Shown here one piece after another: positions 1-8,053 of a stretch of DNA of 64,000 nt. Each line of letters starts with the position of its first letter. Position 1 is the first letter of the stretch. The notes beneath the pieces are model-generated. The model was not told the origin of the DNA, ran no database searches, and worked only from the letters and a program-made list of their open reading frames with translations. This DNA is from Bacteroidota bacterium. Lineage in GTDB: Bacteria; Bacteroidota; Ignavibacteria; Palsa-1295. The stretch is from positions 19,325 to 83,324 of the forward strand of contig JAJPIO010000001.1 in NCBI GenBank assembly GCA_021324735.1. The letters run 5' to 3'. The translations under genes and the position numbers were made by a program.

Positions 1-1
1 T

Positions 2-280
2 CTTTCCGATGCCGACCGGAATTGGCTGCTCAGCCGGCTTGGCTCGAAACTCGATTCTGCCGGTGTATTGCGAATTACTGCGCAGGAATTTCGGAGTCAA
101 CTTAGGAACAAGCAATCTGCACTCGATAAATTTCAGAGCCTTTTAGCGCAAGCTCTGGAGCGTCCCAAGCCTCGCAAAAAAACAAAACCTACCAAATCAT
201 CTGTAGAAACGCGGTTGAAACGGAAAAAACAAGCCAGCGAAAAGAAGCGATTAAGGGGTAGAATCAGCGATATTGGCTAA
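2..280 (+). CDS. arfB: Peptide chain release factor-like ArfB (3' end only)
   Basis: The reading frame is open from the left edge of the window, so only about the last 92 residues are present and the start and the catalytic GGQ part lie outside. What remains has the ArfB/YaeJ/ICT1 tail: an AQEFRSQLRNK segment, then a basic stretch with KKTKPTKSS, RLKRKKQASEKKRLR. ArfB hydrolyses peptidyl-tRNA on ribosomes stalled without a stop codon; the basic tail enters the empty mRNA channel. The family match rests on this tail alone but the motif order is characteristic. A separate gene starting at the TTG at 68 is unlikely because the homology continues upstream of it. Confidence 0.85.
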   Translation, partial: LSDADRNWLLSRLGSKLDSAGVLRITAQEFRSQLRNKQSALDKFQSLLAQALERPKPRKKTKPTKSSVETRLKRKKQASEKKRLRGRISDIG

Positions 281-388
281 ATATTATTTTGAAGCAAGTT
301 TTCAGTATACTTAGAGCTAAAGTATGCTATATTTGTCTGATTAATCCTCGTTCTTAATTTTAGAGCGTAGCTTCTAAGTGAGTGTCTT

Positions 389-2596
389 ATGAGAAAAAGA
401 ATCATTGTTACTTCTCTCTTTCTATTTGCAGTCCTCATTATTTCAGATAAAAGTCTGGGGCAGGGGGTGTCTACGATAAATGCCTTTATTGGTGCAGACG
501 TAAGCACAGACGGGTACGGGCTGATAAGCTTCTATATTCCGACCTCACCCAAGACACGGTTGTCGTTCGATCAGAAGTCCTATTTAACGGTACAGGTTAA
601 TGGGAAATTTTATACTAATAATACCTTATTACCTCTCACTGGACAAAACCCACCATATCCAACGGCCCCATCAGGATACTTACGGAATGGTCGCACTCAG
701 AAGATCCGGGACACGATCCGCACTACATGGTCAGATATTAATAGTGTCGATATAATTCAGGATGTCTATCCTGTTCTATTTCCAATAACCGGCTCGGGAC
801 AGATTGTATACAGGTTGAGCGCAGTAAACCACACCGATTCTAGTGTATCCGTGCAGGGTCAGTATATGCTTGATCTTGAATCAAACACTACAGATAATCC
901 CAACATCGCAACATCGGCAGGTTATATAAAGACCAATTTACAGCCGAGCGGCAAAGGATGGGCACAATTCCCTAACAATAGCTTTAATAGAGTACCCTCT
1001 TTTTACGCCACCTTCGAAAAAGGACTTTGTACCCCGCAATTTCCGGGAGTCATCGGGGTCGGGTATACTAATGATTCTGTTGCTCCTGAACCAATGGATC
1101 TAATAGCGCCGTCGATGATGGCCGTTATAGATTGGCCAACAATTGTGCAATCGTTTACCTGGGGAGTTCCATCTCCATCACAGACTGCAAGCCTCAACAT
1201 GGGAGACGACGCGTTGTTAATGCAGTGGCCCTCTTTCAACATCGACACTGGCAAAACTCTTAAGATCGGTGCTGGCAGTTATGGGACTGGCGTGTGCATG
1301 GCAACGGGTAACGTAGCAGCTATGGTGTTCCATCCCGAACGGATTAGATGGACTCAAGATCGGAAGTATAAACCAAACCCTTTTAAGATCGAGACCCTGA
1401 TACTCAATCCCAGTAGTTCGAACACGATCAGCTCGGCGATAGCGATGCAACAGGTATCGGGCCCGCTTCATGTTATTGCCCCCCAATTACATGATTCAGC
1501 TAGCATGTCATCTTCTACGATTCAAACATGCGATCTTGTGGAAACTTCGTGGATTGATTCAGTAGACAACAGCCTGATCAATTGCGCCACGGATTCGGTC
1601 TACTCGATCAATATCAGTATCGGTGGATCAGGCGTAAGCTCTCCGTTCTTTACAGCGCCTACATCCGGTAATACTCTTTCTTGTCCGATCGCCATCGATT
1701 GCCAGAAGGTCGATCTGAAGCCCCCGCTCTTTACCAGGCACATTGCGGGAGGCGTTGCGAAGGCATGCGACGGGACATATCCAATTTATACATGGATCGT
1801 TTCCGACAGCAGCAGCTTAGATGCGGGACTTCATAGCATCACTAACACGCCAGACTCCAACCTACAAATAACGATCGTACCGAGCATCTTTACCGATTGT
1901 CCTAAAACGGCAGAGATAACAGTAATTCAAAAGGATACAACAAAGAGCGCTAAAACGTACTTTGTTTACACGGATTGCTATGGCAATTCCACAATAGATA
2001 CCGTCTCTTTCTCAGCTTGTCTGAAGCAAGCACCAAAGGATACGTTGCCACCGCTGATCCAATTCTTCCACCTTACGAACGTAGATACATGTACCTGTTT
2101 TAAGATCTGGGCCTTTGAGAATCGTCCGATCGACAAGGGATTGGATACCCTCGAGGTTTCAACACTTAATAATGTAACGATCAATAGTATTAAGGCATAC
2201 GATACTACGTATATATACGGAGCGAAGAGTGCTATTATAGACGGTCGAGCAATCGATCCACAAGCATCGTATAGCCTTTGTGTTTCTGCCATTGACATTG
2301 CAGGCAATCGAACGGATACTTGTTTCTCTTTTGCTGCTTCAGGCGTAACACCGAATCAGAATGAACACGTAGTGTTGTCTGTTTTTCCGAATCCAACCGA
2401 TGGAATGACAACCCTTTCGTTGGATGGAGCGCCATCCGCCAACGTCCAGATCTTCGACGTTCTTGGTCGCGAGATCGAGCACTTCAAGCTGAATGGCAGT
2501 TACCAGTGGCATACTGACGAATTACCGGCTGCCACCTATATTGTTCGGGCCACCATCGGAGATAATGTGATCAGCAAACGAGTAGTAAAGAAATAG
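389..2596 (+). CDS. Secreted protein with T9SS type A sorting domain
   Basis: This 735-residue protein begins with a basic N-terminus and hydrophobic stretch (residues 1-24), a clear signal peptide. The last 75 residues form a type IX secretion sorting domain: SVFPNPTDG, then a beta-rich segment with QIFDVLGREI, a YIVRA strand and a basic VVKK end. That domain directs export across the outer membrane and is then cleaved. The middle (residues 30-660) is rich in Ser, Thr and Asp with scattered cysteines around 400-560, and I do not recognise an enzymatic domain; it looks like an adhesin or structural cell-surface protein. It stands alone and is followed by a strong terminator. Confidence 0.8.
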   Translation: MRKRIIVTSLFLFAVLIISDKSLGQGVSTINAFIGADVSTDGYGLISFYIPTSPKTRLSFDQKSYLTVQVNGKFYTNNTLLPLTGQNPPYPTAPSGYLRNGRTQKIRDTIRTTWSDINSVDIIQDVYPVLFPITGSGQIVYRLSAVNHTDSSVSVQGQYMLDLESNTTDNPNIATSAGYIKTNLQPSGKGWAQFPNNSFNRVPSFYATFEKGLCTPQFPGVIGVGYTNDSVAPEPMDLIAPSMMAVIDWPTIVQSFTWGVPSPSQTASLNMGDDALLMQWPSFNIDTGKTLKIGAGSYGTGVCMATGNVAAMVFHPERIRWTQDRKYKPNPFKIETLILNPSSSNTISSAIAMQQVSGPLHVIAPQLHDSASMSSSTIQTCDLVETSWIDSVDNSLINCATDSVYSINISIGGSGVSSPFFTAPTSGNTLSCPIAIDCQKVDLKPPLFTRHIAGGVAKACDGTYPIYTWIVSDSSSLDAGLHSITNTPDSNLQITIVPSIFTDCPKTAEITVIQKDTTKSAKTYFVYTDCYGNSTIDTVSFSACLKQAPKDTLPPLIQFFHLTNVDTCTCFKIWAFENRPIDKGLDTLEVSTLNNVTINSIKAYDTTYIYGAKSAIIDGRAIDPQASYSLCVSAIDIAGNRTDTCFSFAASGVTPNQNEHVVLSVFPNPTDGMTTLSLDGAPSANVQIFDVLGREIEHFKLNGSYQWHTDELPAATYIVRATIGDNVISKRVVKK

Positions 2597-2615
2597 TATA
2601 GACAGGACAAAAATC

Positions 2616-2646
2616 AAACGGGGCGCTTCGTGCGCCCCGTTTTTTT
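2616..2646 (+). terminator. Intrinsic terminator of the 735-residue T9SS protein gene
   Basis: A perfect 9 bp GC-rich stem (acggggcgc at 2618-2626 with gcgccccgt at 2632-2640) and a 5-nt loop is followed by a run of T. It lies 20 bp after the stop codon, between two convergent genes, and may also weakly serve the minus strand. Confidence 0.9.
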
Positions 2647-2661
2647 GTTGCCGTGAAATCT

Positions 2662-4215
2662 TTATTTCATCACCTGCATTACTCGCTCCACCGATTTATT
2701 TCCTGCCCATATTCGATAGACATACACACCATCGCTTAAGCCTTGGATGTTGAACGAGGCAGTGTGTTCACCGGCATCCAATACACTATTCACCAAGCTC
2801 AAAACCTCGACTCCAAGCATGTTATACACTTTAAGCGAGACATTCGCACGCTCCGCAAGAGAATAAGTAATCGTCGTGCCATTTGCACACGGATTCGGAT
2901 AATTTTGTTCAAGACGAAGCTGTGGCTCGCTATTAGAAGCAACATCCGCCTCGCTGGGTGTAAAGCTCCAGGCATCGCTGAAGGGACCCCAGCCAACTTC
3001 GTTCTTTGCTTTTACACGCCAATAGTACGTTCTATCTCTATTGGCGATCGTATCGCGACGCATAGCATTTAGTTTGACCGCCGTGCTCGTTGTATCTATA
3101 TAGGAGTTTATAAAGCTTTCGTTATCAGCGAACTCGTACCAGTAGCCTGTTATGTTTGGACATACTTTCGTCCAACGGCAAATGACGGTATCTTTTACGA
3201 TCGTCGCACCGTTCGTGGGATATGTCAGTGCTGGCTTTTGTGGTAACGGTTTATACTCTGTGATACCGCCCTCCGTACCACACCATATATGACCGCCGGC
3301 ATCCGCAGCGATCGCGTTCACGATATCATTCGGTAAATACCCGTCGGCTCGCGTCATCATCGTCCACGATGTTCCATCGTACATTGCCACACCACTATCG
3401 GTTGCCACCCATACATGACTGCAGGCATCGATGGCTATCCCATTGACGTGGTTATCCCTTAAGGGCGAATTATCTTTCGAAAACGTAATCGCCCCGGCGA
3501 GATTTATCCTGGCTACACCGCTCTCCTGCATTCCAGTCCAGATATTTCCACTACCATCGATCTTCATGGTCGAAACAGATCCTGATGGGAATGACGAGAT
3601 GGTGTCAACGTTGAAAAATTTTGCACGTGTTGAATTACCGGCAGGATATTCCACAATTCCACGGGCTCCATCGAACGACATCCAGATATTTTGATATTTA
3701 TCTACGGTTAGAGTAGCGATGCTATTTGCAGGCATCGCAGGAACATCCGGTTTGGTGTAAACCGCCCAATCAAGTTCGTCGCTGACGCGATTGAGTCCTT
3801 CCTGCGTGCCGATCCACACATACTCATTGTCAGCCACCAGATGCTTTGCCGGCACATCGGCTAAGCCGGAGTTCGCTGGCGTAAACGTCATCCACACGCT
3901 GCCATTGTAGGCGGTGACGCCCGTCCCATGAGCGACCCACAGCGCCCCGAGGCCATACGTCAGATCGAATATCTCGTTCGATGGGACGCGGGAGTCATTA
4001 TAGTAAGAGGTCCATGCCGTACCATTAAATTGATCGAGACCTTTTGCTGTGCCAAGCCACATATTATTTGTGGCATCGAACCCGATCGTTGTGATCGTAT
4101 CGGACGCGAGGCCGGAATTCCCATGAGTATAGGTAGTCCATGTACCATTCTGAGCGCGGATCAATGACGTGCTGACACACGACACAAGGACCGCGAGAAA
4201 AAGAATTCGCTTCAT
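2662..4215 (-). CDS. Secreted beta-propeller protein with T9SS sorting domain
   Basis: 517 residues with a signal peptide ending near residue 22 (LIRAQ). Residues about 25-325 hold seven short repeats of the two-component-regulator propeller type, each with a W-(L/V/I/M/T/C)-(G/A/S)-T-like core (WLGT, WVAH, WIGT, WMSF, WTGM, WVAT, WCGT) followed by a glycine-rich turn and a WTSY/WMTF-type strand. A fibronectin-III-like segment follows (about 335-420), and the last 80 residues are a T9SS type A sorting domain starting QNYPNPCANG. The same repeats occur in the sensor part of hybrid histidine kinases, but no kinase is present here; this is a secreted, possibly ligand-binding surface protein. Convergent with the preceding gene. 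Confidence 0.82.
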   Translation of the reverse strand: MKRILFLAVLVSCVSTSLIRAQNGTWTTYTHGNSGLASDTITTIGFDATNNMWLGTAKGLDQFNGTAWTSYYNDSRVPSNEIFDLTYGLGALWVAHGTGVTAYNGSVWMTFTPANSGLADVPAKHLVADNEYVWIGTQEGLNRVSDELDWAVYTKPDVPAMPANSIATLTVDKYQNIWMSFDGARGIVEYPAGNSTRAKFFNVDTISSFPSGSVSTMKIDGSGNIWTGMQESGVARINLAGAITFSKDNSPLRDNHVNGIAIDACSHVWVATDSGVAMYDGTSWTMMTRADGYLPNDIVNAIAADAGGHIWCGTEGGITEYKPLPQKPALTYPTNGATIVKDTVICRWTKVCPNITGYWYEFADNESFINSYIDTTSTAVKLNAMRRDTIANRDRTYYWRVKAKNEVGWGPFSDAWSFTPSEADVASNSEPQLRLEQNYPNPCANGTTITYSLAERANVSLKVYNMLGVEVLSLVNSVLDAGEHTASFNIQGLSDGVYVYRIWAGNKSVERVMQVMK

Positions 4216-4549
4216 TGGTTTGAGCAGGATGTGTTTGAACAGGATGTATGTGGTCCTCGGGATGATAGCAAGTCGCCTATGGAACTGTGGCCCTAACTGC
4301 TACGGGGCTATGACGGAACAGCCTGCGCTAATTTCAGAGATAAAAAAAACCTTACTTCCCTGAGGACATTTTTTAGGAATGCGATTTATGTGCCGAGGAG
4401 CATTCTTTGAGAATTATTGGCATACGAGACGACCGTGCGATCCTCTCGTCGTTAGAATCTTTATCGAACATGCGAAATATTTGACTTCCGCATAAAACAA
4501 AAAAGGGACGCATTCTTCATGCGTCCCTTTCTATTAAATTGAGTTCTGT
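4216..4549. other. Intergenic region upstream of the propeller gene
   Basis: No credible gene. It holds the upstream region of the propeller gene near 4216-4360 and the terminator of the sigma-factor gene at 4496-4531. Nothing else was recognised. Confidence 0.6.
4496..4531 (-). terminator. Intrinsic terminator of the ECF sigma gene
   Basis: Perfect 12 bp stem (aaagggacgcat at 4502-4513 with atgcgtcccttt at 4519-4530) and a 5-nt loop, followed on the minus strand by a T-rich tract. It lies 19 bp beyond the stop of the sigma-factor gene. Confidence 0.88.
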
Positions 4550-5248
4550 TTAGTGATGACCGTTGATCGGATGTCCGGTCTCAATCGGCATGCCGCTCTC
4601 TTTGCCGATGAGCGGTCCACCCTCTTCGCCTAAGAGCGAAGCTGTCGTCTTGCGATGGCGCTCTTCATCGACGTTATAGCCGCGAACGCGCGCATACTCG
4701 ATAAGCTTATTGCGAAGCAACTTACGACCGCGGTGTAAGCGCGAACGTACGGTACCGATCGGGCAATCGACAAACTCGGCAATCTCTTCGTAGGTGAAGC
4801 CTTCGATATCGCAAAGGATCACAACGGTACGAAAATCTTCCGGCAACGACTCGACGGCGCGCGTCAGATCGTCATCCAACAGATTGCGATACAAGCGCGC
4901 TTCCATATCGTTCGGATCGGTGTACTCCGAGCGGATGGTGTTGTAGAAATTCTGGATGTCTTCGTAATCGACTTTATCCGGCTCCTTCGACTCCTTACGA
5001 TAAATATTGATGTAGGAGTTCTTCATGATACGGAAGAGCCAGGCCTTACAATTGGTACCGGGTTCAAATTTATCCCAGAACCGGTAGGCCTTCATGTAGG
5101 TCTCCTGAAGGAGATCATTGGCGTCGTCGGGGTCGCCAGTCATACGAAGAGCGAAATTATAGAGCGCGTTGATATGCGGCATCGCCTCGCGTTCAAAGTC
5201 GCGGTGCCGGTCCCTAATACCCTTCTCGTCTAATTCACTGAGCGTCAT
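4550..5248 (-). CDS. ECF-type RNA polymerase sigma factor
   Basis: 232 residues. Sigma region 2 spans about residues 18-90 (DANDLLQETYMKAYRFWDKF, then the core-binding and -10-recognising helices ending NIYRK), and region 4 about 135-190 (LPEDFRTVVILCDIEGFTYEEIA, then the GTVRSRLHRGRK helix-turn-helix). There is no region 1.1 or 3, as expected for an ECF or group 4 sigma factor. The C-terminus carries about 40 extra residues rich in His, Glu and Gly. The ATG at 5248 is preceded by an AAGGGA ribosome-binding site. No anti-sigma gene lies next to it, so its control may differ from the sigma/regulator pair at 23.1-24.7 kb. Class within the ECF families cannot be settled by eye. Confidence 0.9.
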   Translation of the reverse strand: MTLSELDEKGIRDRHRDFEREAMPHINALYNFALRMTGDPDDANDLLQETYMKAYRFWDKFEPGTNCKAWLFRIMKNSYINIYRKESKEPDKVDYEDIQNFYNTIRSEYTDPNDMEARLYRNLLDDDLTRAVESLPEDFRTVVILCDIEGFTYEEIAEFVDCPIGTVRSRLHRGRKLLRNKLIEYARVRGYNVDEERHRKTTASLLGEEGGPLIGKESGMPIETGHPINGHH

Positions 5249-5805
5249 TCTATTCCCTTATTCGCCTGATGCCGATCGGTAGTTTGCCCTTTGATCCTCC
5301 GTAGGGAGTGTCCAAACGTGGGATTTTTTCCCGAAACCAGCACTGTTGTAAATACTCTCTATGTCCTGATCCTCTGGTCTACCCAAAAATCAGCCTGCAA
5401 AAGTACGACATTTTTTAGTCGCTTGCAAGATTCTTGCTAATTTTTCATCCCGTTAAATCGAAAGGTTCCGGGCACTTACCTGAATTCCTTGCGATTCGAG
5501 AGGCGGTCTGGAAAATGCGGGCAGACCCTACGCCAAAACTTTACCTATAATACCTTTCTTAACCTAATATTAAGGAGGTTATCCCCATATTCGCAAAAGT
5601 CGAGGCTAAGTTTCACTTCACGCTGTGGAACACTCCTGCACCACTCTTGACACAACAAAATAGCCATTATGAAGAAGAATTAAGGGGCACATCGGTAAGA
5701 CTTCGGCATGAAATTCGGCATCTCAATTCATTATGCGTCAGCCCGCGAAACTCCTGTCTAAGGATTCGTATTATATGTTGCAACAATTAATTTTAGGGGT
5801 TACTT
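5249..5805. other. Long divergent intergenic region (sigma factor / doxX)
   Basis: 557 bp between two divergent genes, with no plausible reading frame. It must hold both promoters. A possible sigma-70-like site (TTGACA at 5647-5652, 15 bp spacing, TATGAA at 5668-5673) points toward doxX, and a TATAAT lies at 5546-5551 without a good partner. A strong Shine-Dalgarno-like aaggaggt near 5572-5579 is not followed by an ATG reading frame. No RNA gene was recognised. Confidence 0.4.
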
Positions 5806-6309
5806 ATGAAAGTTTTCGTAAAGACGCATGAAAGTTTGATCGATACAGCGCTGCTGCTCTTGCGCTTGGCACTCGGAGTGGTCTTCTTCGCACACGGCGC
5901 ACAAAAGGTGCTGGGCCTTTTTGGCGGTAAAGGACTTGGTACCACCGTCTCCATGATGAGCGGTACGTTTGGTCCGGTCCTTCCCTATCTTACGGCGTTC
6001 ACCGAATTCCTCGGCGGCATCTTTATGATCTTTGGACTCCTAACCCGCTTTTGGGGTATTGGCCTCACTATTAATATGCTCGTCGCGGTGATTGCCGTGC
6101 ATGCTAAAAATGGGTTCTTCGCACCCACAGGATTCGAGTTTCCGCTGAGCCTTCTCTTCATAGCACTCGCGATCACGATCGCCGGTCCCGGCCGCTTTAG
6201 CCTGGACCATGCATTTTTTGCTTCAAACACAACAGCGACGAAACGCTCCGAGCGATTCGCTGTACCAGCAGGCTCCGTGCAATTCAAGCCACACGCGAAG
6301 AGCGCGTGA
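5806..6309 (+). CDS. DoxX family membrane protein
   Basis: 167 residues with about four membrane segments. The DoxX signature is clear: RLALGVVFFAHGAQKVLG near residues 20-38, a Gly-rich TEFLGGIFMIFGLLTR segment near 67-83, and a final GPGRFSLDHAF near 130-141. DoxX proteins are inner-membrane proteins linked to respiratory or thiol redox processes in various bacteria; the substrate cannot be told from sequence. A purine-rich site (AGGGG) lies 8 bp before the ATG. The gene is followed by its own hairpin terminator, so it is probably monocistronic. The last 25 residues are hydrophilic and not conserved. Confidence 0.88.
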   Translation: MKVFVKTHESLIDTALLLLRLALGVVFFAHGAQKVLGLFGGKGLGTTVSMMSGTFGPVLPYLTAFTEFLGGIFMIFGLLTRFWGIGLTINMLVAVIAVHAKNGFFAPTGFEFPLSLLFIALAITIAGPGRFSLDHAFFASNTTATKRSERFAVPAGSVQFKPHAKSA

Positions 6310-6351
6310 ATCAGGACCCCTGCACCTAGGCTTGAGAAGATTTGGGATAAA

Positions 6352-6378
6352 GGAGAGGGCTAAGATATTAGCCCTTTT
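6352..6378 (+). terminator. Intrinsic terminator after doxX
   Basis: An 8 bp stem (agggctaa at 6356-6363 with ttagccct at 6368-6375), a GATA loop and a short T run, 45 bp after the doxX stop. Confidence 0.75.
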
Positions 6379-6437
6379 CCATTATAAAGCAGGGTCCCAA
6401 ATGAAACCGCACTTTATGGTTACCCGTTTTTTTTATT

Positions 6438-6728
6438 ATGAACTTGGCTGCACGCGTTGCCTCACATCGCAATGAGATTCTCGCCCTTGCCACAAAGCAT
6501 GGGGCGAAGAATATACGTGTGTTTGGTTCGGTAGCACGGGGCGAAGCAACCGATACAAGCGATCTCGATCTATTGGTTTCGGTCGGACCAAAGTGCACTC
6601 CTTTTTTCCCAGGCGGTCTTATCGCGGATCTTCAAGATCTACTTGCCTGTAATATTGACGTTGTTACTGAGAATGCTTTGCATAAGCTCATTCGAGATCA
6701 AATTCTTGCAGAAGCAAAGCCTCTATGA
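6438..6728 (+). CDS. mntA: MNT-type nucleotidyltransferase antitoxin (MntA-like)
   Basis: 96 residues forming a minimal nucleotidyltransferase. The motif G30-S31, ten residues, then D42-L-D44 (GSX10DXD) is intact and supplies the metal and nucleotide binding site. In MNT/HEPN modules this protein modifies (AMPylates) and so silences the HEPN RNase toxin, acting in the cytoplasm. The stop overlaps the start of the next gene by four bases (ATGA), which couples translation of the two as in typical toxin-antitoxin pairs. Start chosen at the ATG at 6438, 17 bp after a T-rich stretch; no strong ribosome-binding site is visible. Confidence 0.9.
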   Translation: MNLAARVASHRNEILALATKHGAKNIRVFGSVARGEATDTSDLDLLVSVGPKCTPFFPGGLIADLQDLLACNIDVVTENALHKLIRDQILAEAKPL

Positions 6729-7057
6729 ACCGGGATAAGCTCTATCTCGCCCACATCCTTGAGTGTATTGAAAAGATCGAGCGGTTTACTCTCGATGGTA
6801 AAGAGGCATTTGTAAAGGATGAGAAAACACAAGATGCTGTCCTTCGTAATCTCCATACGTTGGCGGAATCTTCGACCAGAATCTCAAAGCCGTTGATTGA
6901 AAAAAATTCGCACATCCCGTGGCGAGAAATGAGCGGCTTTCGAAACGTTGTAGTGCATGATTATCTGGGACTTGATCTTGACCAGGTCTGGGACATTATT
7001 GTTTTAGATTTACCCTCCCTCAAGCACAATATTCATACGATCCTTGAGGAGCTATAG
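6725..7057 (+). CDS. hepT: HEPN-domain RNase toxin (HepT/DUF86-like)
   Basis: 110 residues, all-helical HEPN (DUF86) protein. The catalytic motif R-X4-H-X-Y is intact as R73, H78, Y80 in FRNVVVHDY, preceded by the usual IPWREMSGF segment. HEPN toxins of this family cut RNA or tRNA. It follows and overlaps the nucleotidyltransferase antitoxin by four bases, so the two form a complete type VII-like toxin-antitoxin system. Both members look functional. The pair lies in an ordinary chromosomal setting after doxX with no integrase nearby. Confidence 0.9.
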   Translation: MNRDKLYLAHILECIEKIERFTLDGKEAFVKDEKTQDAVLRNLHTLAESSTRISKPLIEKNSHIPWREMSGFRNVVVHDYLGLDLDQVWDIIVLDLPSLKHNIHTILEEL

Positions 7058-7065
7058 ACAAAGCA

Positions 7066-7776
7066 TCAATATCCCCTCGTCTCTAACATCACTGCAATTC
7101 CATCATGGTCTCCGGTCGTGGTGTCCGGCCGATCGATCAGAACGTTGCCTGAATTGATGAAGCCGGTCCGATGAAAGATCGTGTTTGCATCTAATCGTTG
7201 CGCGATCGCATCGCGGGACTGATTGAATGAGACGTACTGGTGCTTGATCTTATCGAATGGCGCGACCTTCTCTCGGCTGAATGCACCGATCCAAAGATAT
7301 CCGCCATTATAAGCGGACGGCCCGAAGATGCGTCCATGATTATTATCGAACTCGAACGGGCCGTCAGCGAACGTAGATGGTTTGCCATCGCCTAATTGCT
7401 CGTAACGCTTGCCGCTGATGAGGCCGTAATAGTCATTACTATGACCGATCCTTGCTGGAAATCCGGCCTGCACAAGAGCCGAGAGAAGGCGACCTTTTGC
7501 ATCGGTACCCGACTTTGCATTACGATCATACAGGATAATATTGATCGGTTCGCGAAGGTGTTTACCCTGATACATCTCGTCCAGCCAATGTGCTGGCGTG
7601 CCGTCCGAATCCATCATCCATGGGCCGATGGAGGGTACCTTAGTAGCTGCGACTGTATCAACAGCAGCAGCATGTGCCGAGTCGAAGTTAGATGCCGGTT
7701 GAGTATGCGTACCACAACCTATGCTGATCAAGAGTAAAATGCCTGCGGTAATAGCACGTTTAAGAAAGAGTGTCAT
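7066..7776 (-). CDS. Putative lipoprotein of unknown function
   Basis: 236 residues beginning with a signal peptide and a lipobox (LLISIGC, lipidated Cys about residue 21), so it is probably anchored in a membrane facing the periplasm. The mature part has DGTPAHWLDEMYQGKHLREPINIILYD-type segments split by aromatic-rich stretches (FDNNHGRIFGP near residue 155, GGYLWIGAFS near 167). These loosely recall the LssY C-terminal domain, in which a protein lists a name-like LNLLL strand and a conserved RxH turn, but I would not assign it. It is convergent with the HEPN toxin gene, nine bases apart. Confidence 0.6.
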   Translation of the reverse strand: MTLFLKRAITAGILLLISIGCGTHTQPASNFDSAHAAAVDTVAATKVPSIGPWMMDSDGTPAHWLDEMYQGKHLREPINIILYDRNAKSGTDAKGRLLSALVQAGFPARIGHSNDYYGLISGKRYEQLGDGKPSTFADGPFEFDNNHGRIFGPSAYNGGYLWIGAFSREKVAPFDKIKHQYVSFNQSRDAIAQRLDANTIFHRTGFINSGNVLIDRPDTTTGDHDGIAVMLETRGY

Positions 7777-7844
7777 AAACAGCGCAGATTAGTGAGTAAG
7801 GAGGATCACTACTTAGAGCACAAACTTACGAAAAGTTTAGCACT

Positions 7845-7880
7845 AGTGTACTGTCGATCTCCGATCGACAGTACACTTTT
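7845..7880. terminator. Perfect 15 bp hairpin, possible terminator or operator
   Basis: agtgtactgtcgatc (7845-7859) and its exact complement (7863-7877) with a 3-nt loop, followed on the plus strand by TTTT. It lies between two minus-strand genes, so the T run is on the wrong strand for the upstream minus gene. Function uncertain. Confidence 0.45.
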
Positions 7881-8053
7881 ATTCGGAATACCGTCGTGGG
7901 TGCCCATTTATTCACCCATAGAGTTTTCGACAACATGACAAGATGAAGGCTTACATGCAAACGCAATGGGCGGGCAAACTAGGCTTTAACGAGATTGGAG
8001 AAAAATGAATATTAAACGCACACGACCAATTTGAAAAGCAATCCAAAGCGAGA

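Noticed and set aside
5571..5640. Strong Shine-Dalgarno-like aaggaggt suggesting a short gene
   Set aside because: No start codon in suitable distance opens a reading frame of meaningful length.
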